From Phaeovulum sp. (GTDB taxonomy: Bacteria > Pseudomonadota > Alphaproteobacteria > Rhodobacterales > Rhodobacteraceae), in contig NZ_JAUXPI010000004.1 of NCBI RefSeq assembly GCF_030684035.1, positions 1-64,000 of the forward strand: DNA of 64,000 nucleotides, read 5' to 3'. Positions 44,237-53,255 of this stretch are shown here, piece by piece. Positions within the stretch are counted from its first letter, which is position 1. The number at the start of each line of letters is the position of its first letter. The notes below the pieces were generated by a model. The model was not told where the DNA came from. It was given only the letters and a program-made list of their open reading frames with translations, and made no database searches. Both the position numbers and the translations under genes were made by a program.

Positions 44237-46147
44237 TTACTTGCGCTTTTTGTCGCCAAGATCCTCGAAGTCGGCATCGACGATATCATCATCGACCCCA
44301 TGCGGCGCATCTTCGTCGGCGGCGGCTTCGCCAGCGGCGGCCGAGGCCTTGTAGATCGCTTCGCCAAGCTTCATCGCGGCGTCGGTGAGGTTCTGCACAC
44401 CGCCCTTGATCTTGCCGACATCCTCGGTTTTCAGCGTCTCCTCAAGCGCCTTCATCGCCAGTTCGATCACTTCGACGGTCGAGCCATCGACCTTGTCGCC
44501 ATGTTCATCAAGCGATTTCTTGGTCGAATGCAGCAGGCTTTCGGCGTGGTTGCGGGTTTCCACCAGCTCCTTGCGATTGCGGTCGGATTCGGCGTTGGCC
44601 TCGGCATCCTTCACCATCTTGTCGATCTCGGCGTCGGTCAGACCGCCCGAGGCCTGAATGGTGATCTGCTGGGCCTTGCCGGTGCCCTTGTCCTTGGCGT
44701 TGACCGAGACGATGCCGTTCGCATCGATGTCGAACGTCACCTCGATCTGCGGCAGGCCGCGCGGGGCGGGCGGGATATCTTCAAGGTTGAACATGCCGAG
44801 CATCTTGTTGTCGGCCGCCATTTCGCGCTCGCCCTGGAAAACCCGGATGGTGACCGCGTTCTGGTTATCTTCGGCGGTCGAGAACACCTGGCTTTTCTTG
44901 GTCGGGATCGTGGTGTTGCGGTCGATCAGGCGGGTGAAGACGCCGCCCAGGGTTTCGATGCCGAGCGACAGCGGCGTGACATCAAGAAGCACCACATCCT
45001 TCACGTCGCCTTGCAGCACGCCCGCCTGAATAGCGGCTCCCAGCGCCACCACCTCATCGGGGTTGACGCCCTTGTGCGGCTCCTTGCCGAAGAAGGCGGT
45101 GACTTCTTCCACCACCTTGGGCATCCGGGTCATGCCGCCGACAAGCACCACCTCGTCGATGTCGGCCTTGCTCACGCCGGCATCTTTCAGCGCGGCGGCG
45201 CAGGGCTTGAGCGAGGCCTTGATGAGGTCGCCCACGAGGCTTTCCAGCTTGGCGCGGGTCAGCTTCATCACCATGTGCAAGGGCGTGCCGGATTGCGCGT
45301 TCATCGAGATGAAGGGCTGGTTGATTTCGGTCTGCTGGCTTGAGGAAAGCTCGATCTTGGCTTTTTCCGCCGCCTCTTTCAGGCGCTGAAGCGCCATCTT
45401 GTCGCCGGTGAGATCAACGCCATGCTCCTTGCGGAATTCATCGGCGAGGTAGTTGACGATGCGCATGTCGAAATCTTCGCCACCCAGGAAGGTGTCGCCG
45501 TTGGTCGATTTCACCTCGAAGAGGCCATCGTCGATTTCCAGAATGGTGATGTCGAAGGTGCCGCCGCCGAGGTCATAAACCGCGATGGTCTTCGATTCCT
45601 TCTTGTCGAGCCCATAGGCGAGCGCCGCCGCGGTGGGTTCGTTGATGATCCGCAGCACCTCGAGCCCGGCGATCTTGCCGGCGTCCTTGGTGGCCTGCCG
45701 CTGGGCATCGTTGAAATAGGCAGGCACGGTGATGACCGCCTGCGTGACTTCTTCGCCCAGATAGCTTTCGGCGGTTTCCTTCATCTTCTGGAGGATCACG
45801 GCGGAGACCTGCGCGGGCGAGTATTTCTGGCCCCGCACCTCGACCCAGGCATCGCCATTGCCGCCATCGACGATGGTGTAGGGCACCAGCTTGCGGTCCT
45901 TTTCAACCTCGGCGTCGGTGACGCGGCGGCCGATCAGGCGTTTGACGGCGAAGATCGTGTTGGTGGCGTTGGTGACCGCCTGGCGCTTGGCCGACTGGCC
46001 GACCAGACGCTCGGTTTCGGTATAGGCGACGATCGACGGCGTGGTGCGCGCGCCTTCCGAGTTTTCGATGACGCGGGGCTGGGCACCATCCATGATGGCG
46101 ACGCAGCTGTTGGTGGTTCCGAGGTCGATGCCGATGACTTTGGCCAT
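44237..46147 (-). CDS. dnaK: Chaperone protein DnaK (Hsp70)
   Basis: The 636-residue Hsp70 shows the ATPase domain ([17 protein letters not shown], residues ~5-21; [32 protein letters not shown]), the linker [17 protein letters not shown] and the peptide-binding domain, ending in [13 protein letters not shown]. It refolds proteins with DnaJ and GrpE. An RpoH-type promoter lies about 120 bases upstream. Confidence 0.98.
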   Translation of the reverse strand: MAKVIGIDLGTTNSCVAIMDGAQPRVIENSEGARTTPSIVAYTETERLVGQSAKRQAVTNATNTIFAVKRLIGRRVTDAEVEKDRKLVPYTIVDGGNGDAWVEVRGQKYSPAQVSAVILQKMKETAESYLGEEVTQAVITVPAYFNDAQRQATKDAGKIAGLEVLRIINEPTAAALAYGLDKKESKTIAVYDLGGGTFDITILEIDDGLFEVKSTNGDTFLGGEDFDMRIVNYLADEFRKEHGVDLTGDKMALQRLKEAAEKAKIELSSSQQTEINQPFISMNAQSGTPLHMVMKLTRAKLESLVGDLIKASLKPCAAALKDAGVSKADIDEVVLVGGMTRMPKVVEEVTAFFGKEPHKGVNPDEVVALGAAIQAGVLQGDVKDVVLLDVTPLSLGIETLGGVFTRLIDRNTTIPTKKSQVFSTAEDNQNAVTIRVFQGEREMAADNKMLGMFNLEDIPPAPRGLPQIEVTFDIDANGIVSVNAKDKGTGKAQQITIQASGGLTDAEIDKMVKDAEANAESDRNRKELVETRNHAESLLHSTKKSLDEHGDKVDGSTVEVIELAMKALEETLKTEDVGKIKGGVQNLTDAAMKLGEAIYKASAAAGEAAADEDAPHGVDDDIVDADFEDLGDKKRK

Positions 46148-46267
46148 GATGTAACCCTTTTCTCGCGGCGATGTTTATGGATGACAGGCCCGAGCACGGC
46201 CCCTGCCCTCCGATCCCAGGTTTTGAATACGATCCGGCGCGAGGCTTTGCCCGCTCCGGCTTCTGGG

Positions 46268-46299
46268 CGTATATAAGGAGGGGTCAAGCGCCCTGCAAG
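46268..46299 (-). promoter_or_regulatory. RpoH (sigma-32)-type heat-shock promoter of dnaK
   Basis: On the minus strand the site reads CTTG (46296-46299), 18 bases, then CTTATATACG (46268-46277), an exact fit to the alphaproteobacterial RpoH pattern CTTG-N17/18-CYTATNTNNG. A second CTTG occurs inside the spacer. Confidence 0.7.
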
Positions 46300-46388
46300 C
46301 GCCCTGCGACTGCGAAAAACGGCTGCCATGCACCGCATTTCGTGACGAGTATCGCGGCAAACCCGGCTGCACGCGACTTCGGCATGGG

Positions 46389-47210
46389 TCAGCGCCGCGC
46401 GCCCCAGCTTACCGAAGCATACTGGCGGGTATAGAACTCTCCCATCAGCCCGATCATCAAAAGCGCAAGGCCGACATAGAGCGGATAGGTCCAGCTTGAG
46501 TAATGCGGGTTGTAGTTGATGAAGACATAGCCGCGCGCCTGATCGATGGTGTGAAACAGCGGGTTCCAGTCAAACAGCTTCAGCATCGTGTAGGAAAGCG
46601 TGTTGGCCAGAAACATCTTGCCCGAAGCGATCATGTTGGCGCGGCTGTAAAGCTGCTGGATCACCCCGACCGCGTTCGGGGCCCAGGGCTTTGCCGCCAG
46701 AAGCACGGTGCCGATGGCCGCGCCGGTGAACCACGACAAAAGCAGCATGCCATAAGCCTCGATCGGCCGATCGATGCTGATCGGGGTGAAGGCGACGTGG
46801 TAGATGAACAGCACCACCAGAAGCGACAGCGTCTGGATGTAAAGCACGCCAAGCGCCGCCGAGCCGATGGTGACCGCCGTGGTCATCGGCGCATGCTTCA
46901 TCATCGCCGAAGTCGGCCCCTCGGCTCCGGCCACCGCGCCCAGCGCCTTGGTGTGGGTCAGGAACAGGAAGATGCCCGACATGATGTAAAGCAGAAAGTC
47001 GCCGCGCACCGCGGAACCACGCATACCCAGAATGTCGAACATCACATAGAACACCGCGACCAGAACGATGGTCTGCATCATGTTCATGACCAGCCCGAGC
47101 ATCGCATTGCCGTGGCTTTTGCGGATCGAGCGCACGGTGGCGTGGTAGATCAGCCCGAGAATGCTGAACCCGGTGCCGATCTTGCCTTTGCGTCGCTGCG
47201 GCGTAAACAT
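46389..47210 (-). CDS. ABC-2 type polysaccharide export permease (KpsM-like)
   Basis: The 273-residue inner-membrane protein has about six helices and the ABC-2 permease pattern of capsule/polysaccharide exporters: NMMQTIVLVAVFYVMFDILG, FLLYIMSGIFLFLTHTKAL, FDWNPLFHTIDQARGYVFIN (the conserved NPL-x-H segment) and YPLYVGLALLMIGLMGEFY. The ATG at 47210 has a GGGCAGG site; a longer frame is rejected. Its ATPase partner is not in this window. It is divergent from cysQ at the edge of the surface-polysaccharide genes. Confidence 0.88.
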   Translation of the reverse strand: MFTPQRRKGKIGTGFSILGLIYHATVRSIRKSHGNAMLGLVMNMMQTIVLVAVFYVMFDILGMRGSAVRGDFLLYIMSGIFLFLTHTKALGAVAGAEGPTSAMMKHAPMTTAVTIGSAALGVLYIQTLSLLVVLFIYHVAFTPISIDRPIEAYGMLLLSWFTGAAIGTVLLAAKPWAPNAVGVIQQLYSRANMIASGKMFLANTLSYTMLKLFDWNPLFHTIDQARGYVFINYNPHYSSWTYPLYVGLALLMIGLMGEFYTRQYASVSWGARR

Positions 47211-47345
47211 GGCCTGCCCGTTTCTGCCGCGATGGCGGCCCTGCCTGCACCCTTGCCGGGAAACCTTGCCGATCCCTTGATGGCAGATCATAAAGTGAAT
47301 GCCTCGGCGGATCAACGCCAGCCGCCGATTTCGGAGAACCCCGCG

Positions 47346-48143
47346 ATGGACCATGAAAAACTTGCGACCATCATGCGCCGCCTGGCCTTGGATGCGGGCG
47401 ACCGGATCATGGACATTTACGTTTCAGCTGATTTCGCGGTGCGCGCCAAGTCCGATTCCAGCCCGATAACCGAGGCCGACGAAGTTGCGGATGCGCTGAT
47501 CTCGGCAGGGTTGCGGGCGGCGTTTCCGGGCGTGGCGCTGATTACCGAAGAACAGGCCGCAAGCCACGGGCAAAGCGCGGATACGTTTCTGATTGTCGAT
47601 CCGCTGGACGGCACCAAGGAATTCGTGCAGCGGCGCGGCGATTTCACCGTGAACATCGCCTATGTGGAAAACGGTGTGCCGCTGCGCGGCATCGTCTATG
47701 CCCCGGCGAAGGGCAGGCTTTTCTATACGCTCGCCGATGGTCGCAGCGTTGAGGAGATCGGCCCCTTTGCCAAGGAAGCCCCCGGCGAGCAGCGGCCGAT
47801 TTCGGTTTCGATACCCGACAACCGCGCGCTGATGGTGGTCGCCTCGAAATCGCACCGCGATCAGGCAACTGACGATTACATTGCGTCTTACGGGGTGCAG
47901 GACATGACGAGCGCCGGGTCGAGCCTCAAGTTCTGTCTGGTGGCGACCGGCGAGGCCGACCTTTACCCGCGTCTGGGGCGCACCATGGAATGGGACACGG
48001 CGGCGGGCGATGCGGTGCTGCGCGGGGCCGGCGGCGTGGTGGTGCGGTTTGATGACCACACGCCGCTCAGCTATGGCAAGCCCGGCTTCGAGAACCCGTT
48101 TTTCATTGCCTATGCCCCCGGCGTGCTGCTGGTGCAGCCATGA
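47346..48143 (+). CDS. cysQ: 3'(2'),5'-bisphosphate nucleotidase CysQ
   Basis: CysQ hydrolyses 3'-phosphoadenosine-5'-phosphate (PAP), the by-product of sulfotransferases and PAPS reductase, to AMP. The 265-residue inositol-monophosphatase-fold enzyme has SPITEADEVADALI, EEQAA, the metal motif FLIVDPLDGTKEFVQRRGDFTVNIA and EWDTAAGDAVLRGAGG. Start 47346 matches the conserved LATIMRRLALDAGDRIM opening. It overlaps kdsB (ATGA) and lies 7.6 kb from a sulfotransferase gene. Confidence 0.93.
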   Translation: MDHEKLATIMRRLALDAGDRIMDIYVSADFAVRAKSDSSPITEADEVADALISAGLRAAFPGVALITEEQAASHGQSADTFLIVDPLDGTKEFVQRRGDFTVNIAYVENGVPLRGIVYAPAKGRLFYTLADGRSVEEIGPFAKEAPGEQRPISVSIPDNRALMVVASKSHRDQATDDYIASYGVQDMTSAGSSLKFCLVATGEADLYPRLGRTMEWDTAAGDAVLRGAGGVVVRFDDHTPLSYGKPGFENPFFIAYAPGVLLVQP

Positions 48144-48940
48144 GCGTGCTGATCGTCATTCCCGCCCGCTATGCCTCAAGCCGCTATCCGGGCAAGCCGC
48201 TGGTCAGCCTGCGTGGTGCCGGTGGCGCGGCGAAAACCCTGATCCGGCGCAGTTGGGATGCGGCAATGGCGGTGCAGGGCGTGGCGCGCGTGGTGGTGGC
48301 GACCGACGCGGGAAGCATTCGCGCCGAGGCCGAAAGCTTTGGTGCCGAGGTGGTGATGACCTCGCCCGAATGCGCCAATGGCACCGAGCGCTGCGCCGAG
48401 GCGCTGGCATTGCTGGGCGGTGGCCATGACATCGTGGTGAACCTGCAAGGCGATGCGCCGCTGACCCCGCCGTGGTTCGTCGAGGAACTGGTCGCGGGGT
48501 TGCGCGCCGATGCCGAGGCCGAATTGGCGACCCCGGTGCTGCGTTGCGAGGGGGCGATGCTGTCTTCGCTGCGCGCCGACCGCGCGGCGGGGCGGGTGGG
48601 CGGCACCACGGCGGTTTTCGGCACCGGCAACCGGGGTCTCTATTTCTCCAAGGAAGTGATCCCCTATACTGGGCGCGACTATGCGCCCGAGGCCCCGACA
48701 CCGGTGTTTCACCATGTCGGCGTTTACGCCTACCGGCCGGAAACGCTGCTGGCCTATTCGGGATGGAAAGTCGGGCCGCTGGAAACGCTGGAAGGGCTGG
48801 AACAGCTTCGTTTCCTGGAAAACGGCCGCCGCGTGCTTTGCGTTGAGGTCGAGGCGCGGGGGCGGCAGTTCTGGGAGTTGAACAACCCCACCGACGTGCC
48901 GCGGATCGAGGCGATGATGGCGGCAATGGGCCTGAACTAG
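48140..48940 (+). CDS. kdsB: 3-deoxy-manno-octulosonate cytidylyltransferase
   Basis: KdsB activates Kdo as CMP-Kdo for lipid A core or capsule linkage. The 266-residue enzyme has VIPARYASSRYPGKPL (nucleotide loop), VVVATDAGSIRAEAESFGA, MTSPECANGTERCAEAL and VNLQGDAPLTPP, then HHVGVYAYRPETLLAY. All are family hallmarks. With the KpsM-like permease nearby it could be a capsule-linked (KpsU-like) copy; whether another kdsB exists in the genome cannot be seen. Confidence 0.94.
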   Translation: MSVLIVIPARYASSRYPGKPLVSLRGAGGAAKTLIRRSWDAAMAVQGVARVVVATDAGSIRAEAESFGAEVVMTSPECANGTERCAEALALLGGGHDIVVNLQGDAPLTPPWFVEELVAGLRADAEAELATPVLRCEGAMLSSLRADRAAGRVGGTTAVFGTGNRGLYFSKEVIPYTGRDYAPEAPTPVFHHVGVYAYRPETLLAYSGWKVGPLETLEGLEQLRFLENGRRVLCVEVEARGRQFWELNNPTDVPRIEAMMAAMGLN

Positions 48941-49021
48941 CGCCCCTGCCTGCCCGCACGGCGCAATTCGTGGAAACTGCGCATCATTTTTCGTAATTTC
49001 CTTGCGATTTTTGCCGCGCGC

Positions 49022-49050
49022 TTGCCAAAAATCCACCAAGCGGGTTTAAA
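49022..49050 (+). promoter_or_regulatory. Putative galU promoter
   Basis: TTGCCA (49022-49027), a 17-base spacer and TTTAAA (49045-49050) lie ~53 bases before galU, in an A/T-rich part of the 163-base gap after kdsB. Confidence 0.4.
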
Positions 49051-49103
49051 GGGACAGGGTCAGTGGAAACCGCCCGCGATGAGGCGGAACAAACAGGTGT
49101 ACG

Positions 49104-49997
49104 ATGAAGCGCAAGGTTACCAAGGCGATCTTTCCGGTCGCGGGTATGGGCACCCGTTTTCTGCCCGCGACAAAATCCATTCCCAAGGAAATCATGACGC
49201 TGGTGGATCGACCGTTGATCCAATACGCGATCGACGAGGCGCGGGCAGCGGGCATCCGCGAGTTCATCTTTGTCACCTCGCGCGGCAAATCGGCGCTGGA
49301 GGATTACTTCGACGACGCGCCCGAGCTTGAAAATGCCCTGCGCAAGGCGGGCAAGACCGCGATGCTGGAGATGCTGAAGACCACCAACATGGATAGCGGC
49401 GCGATTGCCTATGTGCGGCAAAACCGCGCACTCGGGCTTGGCCATGCAGTCTGGTGCGCGCGCCGGCTGGTGGGCAACGAGCCTTTCGCGGTGATCCTGA
49501 CGGATGACGTGATCGCCGCCGAAAAGCCCTGCCTGCAACAGATGATGGAAGCCTATGCCGAGACCGGCGGCAACATGGTTGCCATCATGGAAGTGCCGCC
49601 GGAGAAGGCTTCATCCTACGGTATTCTCGACGTCGCCGACGACATGGGCGCGATCGTGCGCGCCCGCGGCATGGTCGAAAAGCCCGCGCCTGCGGACGCG
49701 CCTTCGAACCTCGCGGTGATCGGGCGCTACATCCTGACGCCAAGGATCATGCAGCACCTGCACCGGCTGAAGGCAGGGACGGGCGGCGAGATTCAGCTGA
49801 CCGACGCGATTGCCGAAGAAATTGCGCAAGGCGACCCGGTTTACGGCTTCCGCTTTCGTGGCCAGCGGTTCGACTGCGGATCAAAGCCCGGCTTCCTGCA
49901 AGCGACCGTGGCCTTTGGCCTGGCGCGTGACGATCTGCGCGAGGAATTTGCGCAGTATCTCGCGCATATGACTGCAGTGCAGAAGGCCGCCGAGTAA
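49104..49997 (+). CDS. galU: UTP-glucose-1-phosphate uridylyltransferase
   Basis: GalU makes UDP-glucose. The 297-residue enzyme has the nucleotidyltransferase start FPVAGMGTRFLPATKSIPKE (residues ~9-28), MTLVDRPLIQYAIDEARAAG, QNRALGLGHAVWCAR and FAVILTDDVI, then IGRYILTPRIM. It is followed after five bases by galE, so UDP-glucose and UDP-galactose supply are co-expressed ahead of the glycosyltransferases. Confidence 0.96.
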   Translation: MKRKVTKAIFPVAGMGTRFLPATKSIPKEIMTLVDRPLIQYAIDEARAAGIREFIFVTSRGKSALEDYFDDAPELENALRKAGKTAMLEMLKTTNMDSGAIAYVRQNRALGLGHAVWCARRLVGNEPFAVILTDDVIAAEKPCLQQMMEAYAETGGNMVAIMEVPPEKASSYGILDVADDMGAIVRARGMVEKPAPADAPSNLAVIGRYILTPRIMQHLHRLKAGTGGEIQLTDAIAEEIAQGDPVYGFRFRGQRFDCGSKPGFLQATVAFGLARDDLREEFAQYLAHMTAVQKAAE

Positions 49998-50002
49998 GGC
50001 GC

Positions 50003-50989
50003 ATGGCGAAACATGTATTGGTCACCGGCGGCGCAGGCTACATCGGCTCGCACGCGTGCAAGGTGCTGGCCGCCCAGGGCTATGTGCCGGTGAGCTACGA
50101 CAGCCTGGTGACCGGCTGGCGCGAGGCGGTGAAGTTCGGGCCGTTCGAGCAGGGCGAGCTTGCCGACCGCCGCGCGCTCGATGCGGTTTTCGCGCGCTGG
50201 CAGCCAGTGGCGGTCATGCATTTCGCGGCGCTGAGCCAGGTTGGCGAGGCGATGGCCGACCCCGGCCTTTACTGGCGCCACAATGTGCTTTCGTCGCTGA
50301 CGCTGATCGAGGCGACGCTGGCGGCAGGGTGCCGCAACTTCGTGTTCTCCTCGACCTGCGCAACTTACGGCGACCATGACGGGGTGCTGCTTGACGAAGA
50401 CACCGCGCAGGTGCCGCTAAACGCCTATGGCGCATCAAAGCTGGCAATCGAGCACATGCTGCGGGATTTTGGCGCGGCGCAGGGGCTGCAAAGCGTGATA
50501 TTTCGGTATTTCAACGTGGCCGGGGCCGACCCCGAGGCCGAGCTGGGCGAGTTTCACCGGCCCGAGACGCATCTGGTGCCGCTGCTGCTTGAGGCGATCG
50601 ACGGGCGGCGGGCCGAACTGACGCTCCATGGCACCGATTACCCCACCCGCGACGGCACCTGCGTGCGCGATTATGTGCATGTGATGGACCTTGCCGAGGC
50701 GCATTTGCTGGGGCTGCAATGGCTGGAGGCGGGCCGGGGAAGCCGGGTTTTCTGCCTTGGCAGCGGCACCGGGTTTTCGGTGCGAGAGGTGATCGAGGCG
50801 GCGCGCGGGGTGACCAACCGGCCGGTGCCGGTGACCCATGGCCCGCGCCGGGCGGGCGACGCGGTATCTCTGGTGTCGGGTTCGGCGCGCGCCATGGCCG
50901 AACTTGGCTGGCGGCCCACCCGCTCGACCATGCCGGCGATGATCACCGACGCCTGGCGCTGGATGCAATCGGGTCATTACGAAAGCTAG
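50003..50989 (+). CDS. galE: UDP-glucose 4-epimerase
   Basis: The 328-residue short-chain dehydrogenase-like enzyme has the NAD motif VTGGAGYIGSHACKVL (residues ~6-21), FAALSQVGEAM, FSSTCATYGDH with the catalytic Ser/Thr, and YGASKLAIEHML bearing the YxxxK pair. It interconverts UDP-glucose and UDP-galactose. It lies between galU and the first glycosyltransferase, so it probably feeds the surface glycan. Confidence 0.96.
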   Translation: MAKHVLVTGGAGYIGSHACKVLAAQGYVPVSYDSLVTGWREAVKFGPFEQGELADRRALDAVFARWQPVAVMHFAALSQVGEAMADPGLYWRHNVLSSLTLIEATLAAGCRNFVFSSTCATYGDHDGVLLDEDTAQVPLNAYGASKLAIEHMLRDFGAAQGLQSVIFRYFNVAGADPEAELGEFHRPETHLVPLLLEAIDGRRAELTLHGTDYPTRDGTCVRDYVHVMDLAEAHLLGLQWLEAGRGSRVFCLGSGTGFSVREVIEAARGVTNRPVPVTHGPRRAGDAVSLVSGSARAMAELGWRPTRSTMPAMITDAWRWMQSGHYES

Positions 50990-50995
50990 GCCGAC

Positions 50996-52033
50996 ATGGG
51001 TGGCAGCTTGCGGCAGAGGATGCGGGAGCTTCGGGTCATGCTGCGGCTCAGGCTGAAGCGGCAGCGGCTGCTCTGGCGGTCGTTCCGCTCGCGCCACCGG
51101 CTTCGCGCCGTAGCCGACCGCACGCAGCAGATCGGCCGCGACGACATTCTGGCCTTTGCCTGCGTGCGCAACGAGGCGGTGCGGCTGCCGTGGTTCCTCA
51201 GCCATCACCGCGCGCTTGGGGTGCAGCATTTCCTTTTTGTCGATAATGCCAGCGACGACGGCAGCCGCGACTTTCTGGCGGGCGAGCCCGATTGCTCGGT
51301 CTGGACCACGGGTGCAAGCTACAAGGCCTCGCGCTTTGGCCTTGACTGGGTGAACTGGCTTTTGATGCATTATGGCCACGGCCATTGGTGCCTGACGCTT
51401 GATGCCGACGAGGCCTTCATCTACCCGCGGCACGACACGCTGCCGCTGCGCGCGCTGACCGAAAGGCTGGATGCGGAGGGCACCCGGGCGTTTGGCGCGC
51501 TGATGCTTGACATGTACCCAAAGGGGCCGCTTGACGCCGCGCCCTACCGGATGGGCGACGACCCGTTTGCAACCCTGCGCTGGTTCGATGCGGGCAACTA
51601 CACGGTGCTGCACAAGCCCTTGCTGCGCTGCCAATGGGTGCAGGGCGGTGCGCGGGCACGGCTGTTCTTTGCCGACGAGCCGCGCCGCGCGCCGACGCTG
51701 AACAAGATTCCGCTGGTGAAATGGCACCGGCGTTTTGCCTATGTGAATTCCACCCATTCGCTGCTGCCACGGCAGCTTAACCAGATGCATGACGCGGCGG
51801 GGCTGCCGCTTGCCTCGGGCGTGCTGCTGCATTCCAAGTTCCTGCCCACGATCATCGCCAAATCGCGCGAGGAAAAGACCCGGCGCGAGCATTTCGGCGA
51901 GGCGGAGGCGTTTGATGCCTATTACGACGGGTTGATTGCCAACCCAGACCTCTGGCACGAGGCGGCTTGCGAATATGCGGGATGGCGGCAGCTTGTCGCA
52001 CTTGGGCTGATGCACGAAGGCAACGCGCGCTGA
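50996..52033 (+). CDS. Family 2-like glycosyltransferase (copy A)
   Basis: The 345-residue protein has a basic N-terminal segment, then DDILAFACVRNEAVRLPWFL, VQHFLFVDNASDDGSRDFL and WCLTLDADEAFIYP, the metal-binding DxD region of this glycosyltransferase 2-type clade. A C-terminal VNSTHSLLPRQLNQ and LHSKFLP complete the domain. It is clearly paralogous to the next gene. No membrane segment is evident. The sugar donor is unknown, but UDP-hexose is likely from the galU-galE context. Confidence 0.85.
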   Translation: MGGSLRQRMRELRVMLRLRLKRQRLLWRSFRSRHRLRAVADRTQQIGRDDILAFACVRNEAVRLPWFLSHHRALGVQHFLFVDNASDDGSRDFLAGEPDCSVWTTGASYKASRFGLDWVNWLLMHYGHGHWCLTLDADEAFIYPRHDTLPLRALTERLDAEGTRAFGALMLDMYPKGPLDAAPYRMGDDPFATLRWFDAGNYTVLHKPLLRCQWVQGGARARLFFADEPRRAPTLNKIPLVKWHRRFAYVNSTHSLLPRQLNQMHDAAGLPLASGVLLHSKFLPTIIAKSREEKTRREHFGEAEAFDAYYDGLIANPDLWHEAACEYAGWRQLVALGLMHEGNAR

Positions 52034-52243
52034 GCAACCAAGGGCATATTTGTTTCTGCTTGGAATACAGTTGTTTACGCAACCGGCATGAATGCATATT
52101 CTTGGAAACGACGCAAACGGCGGACACAGCAGCAAGACCCCGGGCATTCCCATCAGGCAATTGAGGGATTTGTTAAGCATAACGGGGCCAGAATACGCCG
52201 TGCCGCAGGGGCAAAGCGAGGGTGGGGCAAGGGCTTGGGCTGG

Positions 52244-53245
52244 ATGCAATCATATCGCCTGCGGCTGAAGCGCAGGCGGCTGTTGCTGCGGGCCTTGCGA
52301 AAACGCCACGCCCTGAAACCCGTGGCGCGGCGCACCGACGCGATCAGGCCCGACGACATTCTGCTGTTTGCCACGCTGCGCAACGAGCGGGTGCGGTTGC
52401 CATGGTTCCTGCGCTATTACCGCGAGCTTGGCATCAACCATTTCCTGATCGTCGATAACGACAGTGACGATGGCTCGCGCGAATATCTCGCCGCGCAAAA
52501 GGATGTTTCGCTCTGGCACACCACCGCCAGCTACAAGGGTTCGCGCTACGGCATGGACTGGATGAACTGGCTGCTCGCGCGCTATGGCCACCGGCACTGG
52601 ACACTGACGGTCGATCCCGATGAATTCCTCGTCTTTCCGTTCTGCGATACCCGGCCGATCCGGGCGTTGACAGACTGGCTTGACACCTACGAGATCCGCT
52701 CGTTTCCGGCGATGCTGCTGGACATGTATCCCAAGGGGCCGATCGATGCGCAACCCTACCGCGAGGGGCAGAACCCGCTTGACATCGCGCAGTGGTTCGA
52801 TAGCGGCGATTATACCATTTCGCGCAACCGAGAGTTCAACAACCTCTGGATTCAGGGCGGCCCACGGGCGCGGATGTTCTTTGCCGATGACCCCCACAAT
52901 GCGCCGTCGCTGAACAAGATTCCGTTGGTGAAATGGCAGCGGCGCTATGCCTACGCCTCTTCCACCCACATGTTGCTGCCGCGCGGGTTGAACGTGGTGT
53001 TTGACGACTGGGGCGGCGAAAAGGTTTCGGGCTGCCTGCTGCATGCCAAGTTCATCTCGCCGCTGACCGCCAAGGTTTCAGAGGAGCTTGAGCGGCGCGA
53101 GCATTTTGCCGGCTCGCGTGAATACATGGTCTATTCCGAGCAGCTTTCGACCGAGCCTGACCTCTGGTGCAAATGGAGCGAAAAATACATCAACTGGAGG
53201 CAGCTGGAGATATTGGGGCTGATGTCGAAGGGCAACTGGGCATGA
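52244..53245 (+). CDS. Family 2-like glycosyltransferase (copy B)
   Basis: The 333-residue protein parallels copy A through its whole length: DDILLFATLRNERVRLPWFL, INHFLIVDNDSDDGSREYL, WTLTVDPDEFLVFP (DxD), MLLDMYPKGPIDAQPYR and ASSTHMLLPRGLN. It arose by duplication, but the 210-base gap upstream is unusually A/T-rich. The start at 52244 is set by alignment with copy A; the frame is open to ATG 52088, which would add 52 mostly basic residues. It probably adds a related sugar in the same glycan. Confidence 0.83.
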   Translation: MQSYRLRLKRRRLLLRALRKRHALKPVARRTDAIRPDDILLFATLRNERVRLPWFLRYYRELGINHFLIVDNDSDDGSREYLAAQKDVSLWHTTASYKGSRYGMDWMNWLLARYGHRHWTLTVDPDEFLVFPFCDTRPIRALTDWLDTYEIRSFPAMLLDMYPKGPIDAQPYREGQNPLDIAQWFDSGDYTISRNREFNNLWIQGGPRARMFFADDPHNAPSLNKIPLVKWQRRYAYASSTHMLLPRGLNVVFDDWGGEKVSGCLLHAKFISPLTAKVSEELERREHFAGSREYMVYSEQLSTEPDLWCKWSEKYINWRQLEILGLMSKGNWA

Positions 53246-53255
53246 GGAGACGCGG

